Of a stretch of 64,000 bases of DNA, positions 27,764 through 37,115 are shown piece by piece. Each line of letters begins with the position of its first letter. Position 1 is the first letter of the stretch. This DNA comes from Pyrinomonadaceae bacterium (lineage in GTDB: Bacteria; Acidobacteriota; Blastocatellia; Pyrinomonadales; Pyrinomonadaceae). The position numbers were made by a program, and so were the translations under genes. The stretch is from assembly GCA_017983495.1 (NCBI GenBank), contig JAGOBH010000005.1:124001-188000 (forward strand), written 5' to 3'. The notes beneath the pieces are model-generated. The model was not told the DNA's origin and searched no databases. It saw nothing but the letters and a program-made list of their open reading frames with translations.

Positions 27764-29164
27764 ATGGCTAATACTGATCTCGACATTCTAATACTGGCGG
27801 CCGGTTTGGGGACGCGGATGCGTTCGGATCTGGCAAAGGTGCTTCACCGGCTGGACGGGCGGCCGCTGATCAACCACGTCCTCGACGCGGCGGTGAGCCT
27901 GTCGCCGAAAAAGATCTACACCGTCATCGGCCATCAGGGCGAAGATGTAAAAAAGGCGGTCCTTAATGACCTCGACGGCTCGATCGCCGAATTTGCGTGG
28001 CAGCAACAGATGCTCGGCACTGGCGACGCGGTCAACGCGGCGAGGGAGATGCTCGAGAACGAAGATTCGACGCTGCTCGTGCTGTCGGGCGATGTACCGA
28101 TGATCCGGCCCGAGACGCTGGAGGAACTCGTTCGCCTGCATAACGACCATCACGGAAGGCGTGCCGCGTGTACGGTCCTGACCGTGAAACTGCAAGACCC
28201 GACCGGTTACGGCCGCGTGATCCGCGACGAACTCGGGACGTTTGACCGCATCGTCGAACAAAAAGACGGCAGCCCCGACGAGCTTGCGGTCAACGAGATC
28301 AACTCGGGCATCTATTGTTTTGATACCAAAAAGCTCTTTGCCGCGCTGAAACAGGTCGGCAACCAGAACGCCCAAGGTGAATATTATCTGACCGACGTGC
28401 CACGGATTCTGTGTGCCGCCGGCGAAGACATCGCGATCTATCTTCACGACGATCCGACCGAGATCGAGGGCGTCAATGACCGCCGACAGCTTGCCGCAAT
28501 GGAGAAGACGACGCGGGCCGCTACCGTCCGGCATCTGATGCTCGAGAGCGGAGTGACGTTTGTTGACCCCAATGCCGCGTACGTGAGCAAACAGGCGGTC
28601 ATCGGACGCGACACGGTCGTCTACCAGAATGTGACGATCGAGGGAAAGACGGTGATCGGCGAAGGCTGCACGATCCGGCCGGGCGTGCGGATCGCCGATT
28701 CGGTCATCGGCAACGGTGTCGAGGTCAGGGACAATTCGTTCATTACCGACTCGCATATCGGCGAAGGCTGCACGGTCGGCCCGATGGCGCACCTTCGCGG
28801 CCACGCCGTGATGGAACCGGGATCAAAGGTAGGGAACTTTGTCGAGCTAAAGAAAACCAGGCTCGGGAAAGGCTCAAAGGCCAGCCATCTGACCTATCTC
28901 GGCGACGCCACCATTGGCGAAAATACAAACATCGGAGCCGGCACCATCACCTGCAATTACGACGGTAAGAACAAACACGAAACCCACATCGGCGACAACG
29001 TCAAGATCGGCTCCGACACCATGCTCGTCGCCCCGGTTACGGTGGGTGACGGTTCGATTACTGGAGCAGGATCAGTTGTAACAATGGACGTCGATCCAAA
29101 CAAGCTCGTTGTCGGAGCACCGGCGAGAGCAATCAAATCGTTGGATAAGGAGAAGTCTAAATAG
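27764..29164 (+). CDS. glmU: Bifunctional UDP-GlcNAc pyrophosphorylase / glucosamine-1-phosphate acetyltransferase
   Basis: Catalyses the last two steps to UDP-GlcNAc. The 466-residue protein has the N-terminal uridylyltransferase domain (ILAAGLGTRMRSDLAKVLH, LGTGDAV, LVLSGDVPM) and a C-terminal left-handed beta-helix with hexapeptide repeats and the acetyltransferase residues in NFVELKKTRLG, HLTYLGDATIGE and IGAGTITCNYDG. The length is normal. The start codon follows directly on the CAGGAT palindrome, with no visible Shine-Dalgarno. glmS lies 1.1 kb downstream with one unknown gene between. Confidence 0.97.
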   Translation: MANTDLDILILAAGLGTRMRSDLAKVLHRLDGRPLINHVLDAAVSLSPKKIYTVIGHQGEDVKKAVLNDLDGSIAEFAWQQQMLGTGDAVNAAREMLENEDSTLLVLSGDVPMIRPETLEELVRLHNDHHGRRAACTVLTVKLQDPTGYGRVIRDELGTFDRIVEQKDGSPDELAVNEINSGIYCFDTKKLFAALKQVGNQNAQGEYYLTDVPRILCAAGEDIAIYLHDDPTEIEGVNDRRQLAAMEKTTRAATVRHLMLESGVTFVDPNAAYVSKQAVIGRDTVVYQNVTIEGKTVIGEGCTIRPGVRIADSVIGNGVEVRDNSFITDSHIGEGCTVGPMAHLRGHAVMEPGSKVGNFVELKKTRLGKGSKASHLTYLGDATIGENTNIGAGTITCNYDGKNKHETHIGDNVKIGSDTMLVAPVTVGDGSITGAGSVVTMDVDPNKLVVGAPARAIKSLDKEKSK

Positions 29165-29167
29165 AAG

Positions 29168-30220
29168 ATGGTCGAACTTCGTATGCCAAACAGTCGAACC
29201 AAAAAAATGGCGCTCATTCTGGCGGCGGTTATGTCTCTTCAAAGCCCAATTATCGCTTTCGAAGCATTTAGTGATTCGTCCGTACCGTCTGAAATTCAAA
29301 ACTGCGCGGAGACGCAGAGGCTTGTCGAAAAGACATATAATTTCCGGGTTGCAGATCTAACGGAAGAGCAACAGCGGCAAAAATCCGAAGAGGATAATGC
29401 GTTCAGCAAATTTGTTCGTGCGAACCCGACAATCACGATACCGTGCCTGGTGACGGCATTAAAGTCACCGTCGGCTAATCGATATTTCCTTTATTCCGGC
29501 AGTACTCTTCTCTACACCATGGATAGATCGGAGGCAACGAAAAAACTACTAATAAGCTCGCTTGCCCGTACTGACCTAACTGAGATCAGTTTCCCCTTCT
29601 GGTTGGAACTGATACTTGCACATTCTTTGGAAGGCTTTGACACCTCGGCCGCTGTCGAGAATTGGCTGAAAGATACGCGTACGAGCTATCAGATCAGCCG
29701 ACGTGGTCCGGTTCTAGATAGAAAACAGGTGTTCTTCCATTTGATCGGAAGTATCGACGAAAAGTTCGCGACCCCGCTGTTAGCGAAAGTCGGATCCGCG
29801 AAGGACGATCCTCTTCGTCTTTCTGCTCTCGAACTACTTGTTATTCAGGAAACTTCTGAGGCCAGAGCGGCGGCTTCGAAGATCGATCTTAGCGGACTCT
29901 TCTCATTGGACGCTGCTCGAATTAAGCGGCGGATCGCTGACCCGCCGACTGTTTCACCATCCGTTCCGGACCCGAGGTTCGACCGCAATGCTCTGATCAA
30001 CGCTCTCACGTTGGGAGCGGCGGGAAAATGGGAGGCATTGACTTCAAATTATGCGACTCGTGCAATGGACTGGGAGAATGTGGCCGTGACCGTACTTACA
30101 AAAGATGACGCGTCGCTTCTCCGAAAGGTGCGACGAGCAAATGCCGCAGACCTAAAGGAGGGATCGAAACTTTGGTACGAACGATTCTCAAGGATACTTG
30201 CGTACGTTAACCGAAAATAA
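29168..30220 (+). CDS. Exported protein of unknown function between glmU and glmS
   Basis: A 350-residue protein with a hydrophobic N-terminal segment (MALILAAVMSLQSPIIAF after a basic NSRTKK) that looks like a signal peptide. The rest is largely alpha-helical, with HEAT-like alternation (for example FATPLLAKVGSAKDDPLRLSALELL). No catalytic motif was recognised. It starts 3 nt after glmU and ends 34 nt before glmS, so it is probably translated with them, yet GlmU and GlmS are cytosolic. The link may be only transcriptional. Confidence 0.75.
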   Translation: MVELRMPNSRTKKMALILAAVMSLQSPIIAFEAFSDSSVPSEIQNCAETQRLVEKTYNFRVADLTEEQQRQKSEEDNAFSKFVRANPTITIPCLVTALKSPSANRYFLYSGSTLLYTMDRSEATKKLLISSLARTDLTEISFPFWLELILAHSLEGFDTSAAVENWLKDTRTSYQISRRGPVLDRKQVFFHLIGSIDEKFATPLLAKVGSAKDDPLRLSALELLVIQETSEARAAASKIDLSGLFSLDAARIKRRIADPPTVSPSVPDPRFDRNALINALTLGAAGKWEALTSNYATRAMDWENVAVTVLTKDDASLLRKVRRANAADLKEGSKLWYERFSRILAYVNRK

Positions 30221-30254
30221 CGAGTGGTCGGTTCATTTCAAAAATTAAATCATT

Positions 30255-32117
<1,863 letters not shown>

Positions 32118-32138
32118 AAGCTTTATGACAATACAAAA

Positions 32139-32183
32139 CAAAGGCACGAAATAGCAATCACTTTTCGTGCCTTTTGTTTTTTT
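32139..32183 (+). terminator. glmS terminator
   Basis: Stem AAGGCACGAAA / TTTTCGTGCCTT with a 10-nt loop followed by TTGTTTTTTT. A diverged copy is at 34551-34598, and a third hairpin with the same GGCACGAAA arms but no T-run is at 39210-39232. Confidence 0.85.
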
Positions 32184-32481
32184 CGGGCATTGCCGAACGA
32201 AGACATTCGACCTCAGATTCCGCCAAACGCCGTCGGTCAAGCAAACGACTTGTGCGGAATGCGGAGAACCGATGTTGACGATCGCCCAGGCCGCCGTTTT
32301 GATGGGCATCAAACAAAGTCGAATTTTCCAGATCGTCGATACGGGTGCGACACATTTTAACGAAGCGGAAGCGGGCGTACTGATGATTTGTTTGCCTTCA
32401 TTGGCACGAGCCTTAGTGCCCGCTCGGAATAGGTCCACGGCCCGCGGATCATATGTATGGCGGACAACGGTCCGAAGATGA
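32167..32481 (+). CDS. Small CxxC/excisionase-like protein, copy 1 (5' end doubtful)
   Basis: The frame encodes CAECGEPMLTIAQAAVLMGI, then KQSRIFQIVDTGATHFNE and ICLPSLA, which aligns residue for residue with the small protein at 36003. The pattern is a Cys pair followed by a helix-turn-helix like that of excisionases. The only upstream start, GTG at 32167, lies inside the glmS terminator, and the conserved N-terminal KREFEIT stretch of the paralog is missing. The C-terminus runs some 20 residues beyond the paralog. It may be a truncated or decaying copy; if functional, it could start at ATG 32272. Confidence 0.45.
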   Translation: MPFVFFGHCRTKTFDLRFRQTPSVKQTTCAECGEPMLTIAQAAVLMGIKQSRIFQIVDTGATHFNEAEAGVLMICLPSLARALVPARNRSTARGSYVWRTTVRR

Positions 32482-32508
32482 AAAATAGCAGGAAATCAAG
32501 GAAAACAA

Positions 32509-32964
32509 ATGAGACAAACACTGACCATATTGATACTTCTGTCTTTACTTGCTTTGGCAGGTTGCGGCGGTTCGGGAACTGACAAAGCAAAGGAACTGGA
32601 GTTAAAGGAAAAAGAGTTGGCTCTGAAAGAAAAAGAGCTGGAATTAGCGAAGAAAGATCCGAAAGCAGATAATTCCGATAAGACAGAGAAATCGGAAAAA
32701 ACTGAAACGAAACCTCTAAAAAAGGTCGAACCACCGACCGGTGCAACCGTCGCCAGCATCAATGCGAGTGATGTCGTCGTGCGTGCTCAACCGAGTCTTA
32801 GCGCCAAGAAAGTCACCTTACTCAGAAAAGGTCAAAAAGTTTATGTCATCGGAGTATCCGACAACCTCGTAGTTTTGGAAGGGGAGTCTTACACCATGAA
32901 AAACGTCCAGTTGGAAAATGGTCAAAAGGGGTGGGTCTTAAATAAATTTATTGATGGGCCATAA
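32509..32964 (+). CDS. Coiled-coil lipoprotein with SH3b domain
   Basis: A 151-residue lipoprotein: signal peptide with lipobox LALAGC (C19), then the charged heptad module KELELKEKELALKEKELEL (residues about 26-46) predicted to form a coiled coil, a Lys/Glu-rich linker, and a C-terminal bacterial SH3 domain (about 78-150; VVVRAQPSLSAKKVTLLRKG ending with GWVLNKF). SH3b domains often bind cell-wall peptides. No partner is known. Its 5' region, including 70 nt of upstream DNA, is duplicated at 33759-33963. Confidence 0.8.
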   Translation: MRQTLTILILLSLLALAGCGGSGTDKAKELELKEKELALKEKELELAKKDPKADNSDKTEKSEKTETKPLKKVEPPTGATVASINASDVVVRAQPSLSAKKVTLLRKGQKVYVIGVSDNLVVLEGESYTMKNVQLENGQKGWVLNKFIDGP

Positions 32965-33026
32965 AGGTAAGGACCACGCTCTGCTGCAAATTCAATACGC
33001 GCGCTCAGGCAATCAAGGAGATAATC

Positions 33027-33734
33027 ATGTCCGATGTAAAGGAATTAGAGTTAAAGGAAAGGGAGTTGGCTCTGAAAGAAAAAGAGCTGGGATTAAAGGA
33101 AAACGGATCGAAGGGGACTTCGAAATTGAAACTGGCATTAACCATTCTGATAATCCTGTTGTTGCTTTCTGCCGTAGGTTTTTTGGGAGCTGATAAATTA
33201 AAGCAATTAGGTTATTTGGGAACTGGCAATTCAAAGGAATTAGAGTTAAAGGAAAAGGAGTTGGCTCTCAAAGAAAAAGAGTTGGAATTAAAACAAAAAT
33301 CATCAAAGGAAACAGAGCCTGTTAAAGCAGAAAATACGAATAAGGCGGAAACTGTTAAAGCAAATGACGCCGCGATCACGAAAGGCTGTCAACCTACAAA
33401 TGCGGTGAATTTCAAGGAAGGCACGTCTGGTCAAACGTTCAAATGCCAGATGAGTGTTAAAAATTCGCAGCAGAAATACACGCTTAATGCAAAAGCCGGG
33501 CAAATATTCAACATTCAATTCGAAACGACTGGGGCGGGATCCGCTCCCTATGCGGTTTATAAGATCGTGAACCCTGATGGAGTGTTAAAAAGGGAAGATG
33601 AAGAAGGAAACTCAGAGGTTCAATTAGATAAAACTGGAAAATGGACAGTTACCGTAGATCTCAGCTCATCTGCAACCAATCCCAGCGCTGAATACACGAT
33701 AACCTTTACGATCGGAGGCAGAGACGGAAGCTAA
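33027..33734 (+). CDS. Membrane-anchored coiled-coil protein of the glmS-adjacent block
   Basis: A 235-residue protein with a cytoplasmic N-terminal copy of the KELELKERELALKEKEL module, one transmembrane helix (about residues 34-55, LALTILIILLLLSAVGFLGA), a second copy of the module on the far side of the membrane (about 69-88), and a C-terminal beta-rich domain (about 115-235) resembling pre-peptidase C-terminal-type domains (YTLNAKAGQIFNIQFETT, GKWTVTVDLSS). The same coiled-coil unit on both sides of the membrane is unusual. An AAGGAG site precedes the start. Confidence 0.75.
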   Translation: MSDVKELELKERELALKEKELGLKENGSKGTSKLKLALTILIILLLLSAVGFLGADKLKQLGYLGTGNSKELELKEKELALKEKELELKQKSSKETEPVKAENTNKAETVKANDAAITKGCQPTNAVNFKEGTSGQTFKCQMSVKNSQQKYTLNAKAGQIFNIQFETTGAGSAPYAVYKIVNPDGVLKREDEEGNSEVQLDKTGKWTVTVDLSSSATNPSAEYTITFTIGGRDGS

Positions 33735-33758
33735 GCTTGCCTTAAAAGTGCACAGTGG

Positions 33759-33963
33759 AGATCCACGTCCCCCGGACAATATGTGTGTCGGATAATGGCC
33801 CGGAGATGAAAGATAGCAAGAAATGAAGGAAACAAAATGCGACAAAAACTGGCCATATTGATACTACTGTCTTTACTTGCTTTGACAGGTTTTGGCGATT
33901 CGGGGACCGACAATTCAAAGGAATTGGAGTTAAAGGAGTTGGCTCCTAAAGAAAAAGAGCTGG
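33759..33963 (+). repeat. Duplicated lipoprotein 5' module (second copy of 32432-32642)
   Basis: Upstream DNA, signal-peptide codons and the coiled-coil codons of the first lipoprotein recur here with scattered substitutions and a shorter heptad run. Together with 33035-33100 and 33228-33295 the AAGGAATTAGAGTTAAAGGA word occurs four times in 1.4 kb. Confidence 0.85.
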
Positions 33964-34475
33964 TATCAAAACAAAAAGCCCCGGCGGAAAAAAGCACGAA
34001 AACACTTTATACCGGCGTGGGAAAGATCTATTCAATTTATACAGATCTTGCCGGGCGCAAATGCAAAACGACCAGTGACGACGAAAGCGACGTGATAACA
34101 CAGGAATGTCCCGGTGTTGCGGGCTACAAACTCGTAGTCGCCGAACGCGATGCTCAGAAGACGATCAACGTTTTGTCGCCATCAGGCAAAACATTTCACC
34201 TCGATTTTCAGGACAAAGTCTCGGGTGGGCTTTCCACATTTGGGGAAAAGGCCGAATGGCGTGTGGAAAGATCAAACGGCAAGACAAAGCCCGTTGGGCT
34301 GATCACGCGTTTTAACTTCTCCAAAACCGGGGATGAAAAAAGCCTTACTTCGTATCTGATTGTCACGAAATTTGACGGTGACAAGATATGCATCACGGAC
34401 ATCGTGAAAACAAAAGATGCCAATGTGAAAGCCAGAAAATTAGCCGATGCCGCTCCGGACAGGCCGTGTCTCTAG
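33837..34475 (+). CDS. Exported coiled-coil protein, duplicated module with lost lipobox
   Basis: A 212-residue protein whose first 40 residues copy the lipoprotein at 32509, but the lipobox Cys is replaced: LALTGF instead of LALAGC (F19 for C19). It would therefore be a signal-anchored or secreted protein, not a lipoprotein. The remaining 170 residues are a different beta-rich domain (KCKTTSDDESDVITQECPGV, KLVVAERDAQKTINVLSPSG) of unknown family with four Cys. So the N-terminal module was duplicated and joined to a new C-terminal domain. Confidence 0.75.
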   Translation: MRQKLAILILLSLLALTGFGDSGTDNSKELELKELAPKEKELVSKQKAPAEKSTKTLYTGVGKIYSIYTDLAGRKCKTTSDDESDVITQECPGVAGYKLVVAERDAQKTINVLSPSGKTFHLDFQDKVSGGLSTFGEKAEWRVERSNGKTKPVGLITRFNFSKTGDEKSLTSYLIVTKFDGDKICITDIVKTKDANVKARKLADAAPDRPCL

Positions 34476-34486
34476 GCTATGTTGCG

Positions 34487-34598
34487 GTCGACCAGCCGAG
34501 AAATCTGGCGAAATCGGTAACGGTGGAATAAACGGTTACTCCTATTTAGAAAAAGGGCACGAAACGGAGATCACGTTTCGCGCCTTTTGTTTTTTTTG
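34487..34598 (+). pseudogene. Second copy of the glmS 3' end with its terminator
   Basis: Positions 34487-34531 encode [14 protein letters not shown] and a stop, the exact GlmS C-terminus, in 45 nt that differ from glmS (32073-32117) at six positions, all in third codon bases or the stop (gat/gac, cgc/cga, tct/tcg, gtt/gta, act/acg, tag/taa). A terminator with the same GGCACGAAA-type arms follows (34551-34598). Upstream it has no start and fuses to the end of the previous gene, so it is not translated by itself. It marks the right end of the inserted or duplicated block. Confidence 0.9.
34551..34598 (+). terminator. Terminator of the duplicated glmS end
   Basis: AAAAGGGCACGAAAC / GTTTCGCGCCTTTT with a 9-nt loop and a following run of T (TTGTTTTTTTT). 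Confidence 0.8.
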
Positions 34599-34627
34599 TC
34601 GGGCGTTGTTTTAGAAGGAGTCGTTGA

Positions 34628-35860
34628 TCATTCAGAAAACGCCTTGCTATTTGTGATCGTCCAAATATCGGGGATCGGTTGATCGTACGAAATGCTCTTG
34701 GTGAATACCAACTTTGAACCTTGGTAGTCGCTGAATGCCGGAATGTGGTTGACCGGTCCGGCGACATTTAGAAAACCGGAAAGGCGATTTTTCCCCGCGT
34801 CATTGATGAAATAGCTGCTTTCGATAGCGATGTTGTCACCTTCAACTACCGGACTGCCGTCCTGAGCAATTGCGCTTCTTATGATCCAAACTCCGGTTCC
34901 ATTGTCGCGGTTCGGCGATCTGGTGGTAAAGACCGCCCCTGTTTGATCCAAGAACTTATCAAAAACGCGTAAATGCTCAGTCCATCCACAGGCGTCCAGG
35001 TAACCTGCATCCGGGTACATATTCCGAAGATGGATCCGGTCGCCAACAACGAGCGGTTCGCCTTTGTTTTTCAAGCCTGCAGAGACAATTTCCCAACTGC
35101 CCGAGCCGCTGTCGCGGTTAGGGTCGATGTGCGTTGAAACGAACATTGTCTCAGTGGGAACCTGTCTGAACTCCGGTTTGCTCCAAACATGTCCCCATGC
35201 GTCGAGGTACGAGCCGTCGTTCGGGTAACGATTTTGAAGATTTACGATCGAGCCGATCTTGATAGGAGCGGCATCAGACCTACGGACGGCAACCATGCCG
35301 TTTTTGCGAGACAAGCCATTGCCGACGCCGGTACCGCGGCCAAAGTAACTCGAATAGATAGCAAATCCGCTGCCGACACATGCGATCAACAACAGCGATC
35401 CAGCGATAATGCGGGGCGAGGTGACAAGTTTCGACCAGATCGATGTTGGAAACTTATCTTCAACCGCTTCGCTTATCGTGATCGTTTCCTGTGTTCTTAG
35501 GTGTCGAACGATCTGTTCTTCGATGATGATGTCCCTGTCATAGCTAGAAACTTCCCTGACGTCTGCGGTAAATCGATAACCGACCTTCGGAACGGTTTGT
35601 ATAAACGTTGTGCCGTCAGAACCCTCTGCGAGTTTTTCACGCAGCCAAGAAATATTTCTTGCCAGAGTCGTTTCCTCGACGTACGTGCCCGGCCAGATCG
35701 CATCGAGCAACTCGTTCTTTTTTGTAGTGCGCCCGGCGTTGTCAACAAAATACTGCAATAATTCGAATTGTTTTGGTGTGAGAGCGATCGGCTCATCTTT
35801 GCACCAAAGTAGCCTCTCGTCGACGTCAAGCCTGAAATTTCCAAAGTAACGTTCGCCCAT
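34628..35860 (-). CDS. ToxR/CadC-like membrane-bound transcription regulator
   Basis: A one-component regulator of 410 residues. It has an N-terminal OmpR-type winged helix (YFGNFRLDVDERLL, LTPKQFELLQYFVDN, DAIWPGTYVEETTLARNIS, YIQTVPKVGYRF-like segment) and a transmembrane helix (IIAGSLLLIACVGSGFAIY, about residues 180-200). The periplasmic part has repeats (VGDRIHLRNMYPDAGYLDA, GSGSWEIVSA, GTGVWIIRSA) that suggest a beta-trefoil/MIR-like sensor. The start at 35860 (MGERYFGNF) is preferred to a longer frame from 35956, which adds 32 hydrophobic residues not expected before this domain. It is divergent from the small CxxC gene and the lipoprotein operon, which it may control. Confidence 0.85.
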   Translation of the reverse strand: MGERYFGNFRLDVDERLLWCKDEPIALTPKQFELLQYFVDNAGRTTKKNELLDAIWPGTYVEETTLARNISWLREKLAEGSDGTTFIQTVPKVGYRFTADVREVSSYDRDIIIEEQIVRHLRTQETITISEAVEDKFPTSIWSKLVTSPRIIAGSLLLIACVGSGFAIYSSYFGRGTGVGNGLSRKNGMVAVRRSDAAPIKIGSIVNLQNRYPNDGSYLDAWGHVWSKPEFRQVPTETMFVSTHIDPNRDSGSGSWEIVSAGLKNKGEPLVVGDRIHLRNMYPDAGYLDACGWTEHLRVFDKFLDQTGAVFTTRSPNRDNGTGVWIIRSAIAQDGSPVVEGDNIAIESSYFINDAGKNRLSGFLNVAGPVNHIPAFSDYQGSKLVFTKSISYDQPIPDIWTITNSKAFSE

Positions 35861-36002
35861 TCGCGCTTCTGAAATACCCCTAATAATTGGGGTTTTCCAA
35901 TATCCAACAAAAATCCAAAAAATATCCGAAAAAACTCCAGACAGTTCGTGGGCCAAAAATCTAAGCTCGATTTCGTAGCACGCATTTTAGAGCGAAATCG
36001 AT

Positions 36003-36266
36003 ATGCAAATCAAGCGGGAATTTGAGATAACGTCGTGCTCGAGTCGACGAATAATCATCCGTCAGGCACCCGACGAAGCCACCTCGGTCATTTGCGCGAA
36101 ATGCGGAGAGCCGATGGTCGCCGCCGGGCAGGCTGCGAAATTGTTGGGCATCGGGCAGCGCCGGATCTTTCAGATCATCGAGAACGGAGCGGTACATTTT
36201 GCCGAAACCGAGTCGGGCGTGGCGATAATATGCCTCAAATCATTGGCCGCGGAACAGGCCATTTAA
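36003..36266 (+). CDS. Small CxxC protein with excisionase-like helix-turn-helix, copy 2
   Basis: An 87-residue protein: a basic beta-like start (MQIKREFEIT, SSRRIIIRQ), a Cys pair CAKCGEPM, then AAKLLGIGQRRIFQIIENGAVHF, resembling the MerR/excisionase helix-turn-helix, and ICLKSLA. It is the intact paralog of the frame at 32167. No function is known to me; a DNA-binding role is inferred from the pattern. It is followed after 20 nt by a lipoprotein gene, as copy 1 is, so the pair small protein plus lipoprotein recurs. Confidence 0.75.
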   Translation: MQIKREFEITSCSSRRIIIRQAPDEATSVICAKCGEPMVAAGQAAKLLGIGQRRIFQIIENGAVHFAETESGVAIICLKSLAAEQAI

Positions 36267-36286
36267 ATGTTCAGACAATGATAACT

Positions 36287-37048
36287 ATGAAAATACAACA
36301 GTTGAACTTCAAACATTGGATCATTACGGGATTTGTCGCAACAGCTATATTTGTTTCGATAGGATGCTCGGGTAGCGTTGCTCCTGCAAATAACTCGGCT
36401 GCAAATAATTCAAATGTCAGCGGCAATGCGAACAATTCGAATGCGAATGCCGCAGCCCCAAAAGCCGAGCCGTCGAATCTTGAGAAAAAGGCAAACGCGA
36501 TAGTCGGCAAATGGGAAACGACGACGGGTCTGGACGACAAGGTCACATTTGATTTCGGTCAGCCACAGAAAGAGGGCGAAACGTATGTCGGAACTTACGT
36601 GTTTGATGTCAACGGTTCAAAAGATCCTTCGGCAAGGTACGCTGTCTCGGGCGACAAGATGATCAAATTCTTCAACCAGGAAGGCAAAGAATATCCGCTC
36701 ATTAAAGTTTCTGTCTCCGATGATGGTCAAACTTTGATGTACGAAGACCAAAAAGGAGGAAAGACCAAATTGACCAAAGCTGGTTCGCAGGCAAGCAAAT
36801 CAGCCGAACCGGCCGGCGGAGAAAAAGGCGATTGCACCGTCAAAGCGGACAACACGGATTTCTTTATCGAGGCAACGGAAAAAACCGTCAAGCTGAAAAA
36901 AGGAACTTCGATCAAGTACATTCAGTTTGGAAATCAGGGATTGGCGATCGTTAAGGCCCAAATAGACGGAAAATGGCAGAGAGGCGAGGTCCAGGATGAT
37001 TCAATTGATTGCCCGGACGACCGGAAGGCTGATTCTGTGAAGAAATAA
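36287..37048 (+). CDS. Lipoprotein with Asn-rich linker and lipocalin-like domain
   Basis: A 253-residue lipoprotein. The start at ATG 36287 gives a compact signal peptide (MKIQQLNFKHWIITGFVATA, lipobox VSIGC, C27); a longer frame beginning at 36035 runs antiparallel to no known domain and overlaps the previous gene. An Asn/Ala-rich linker (about 30-60) is followed by a beta-rich IVGKWETTTGLDDKVTFDF domain (about 70-165) resembling lipocalin-like 'GKW' domains, and a second domain (about 180-250). The second domain recurs as a pseudogene fragment at 38884-39092. The GKW-type unit also ends the next protein. Confidence 0.8.
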   Translation: MKIQQLNFKHWIITGFVATAIFVSIGCSGSVAPANNSAANNSNVSGNANNSNANAAAPKAEPSNLEKKANAIVGKWETTTGLDDKVTFDFGQPQKEGETYVGTYVFDVNGSKDPSARYAVSGDKMIKFFNQEGKEYPLIKVSVSDDGQTLMYEDQKGGKTKLTKAGSQASKSAEPAGGEKGDCTVKADNTDFFIEATEKTVKLKKGTSIKYIQFGNQGLAIVKAQIDGKWQRGEVQDDSIDCPDDRKADSVKK

Positions 37049-37115
37049 AAAAGGAGAAACTGGCAAGCAAAAACCGAGGAAGGTCGAGAAATTGAAACCA
37101 AGTAAGGAGAAAAAA

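Noticed and set aside
36035-36286. N-terminal extension of the lipoprotein at 36287
   Set aside because: It overlaps the small CxxC gene in another frame, and only the ATG at 36278/36287 gives a signal peptide.
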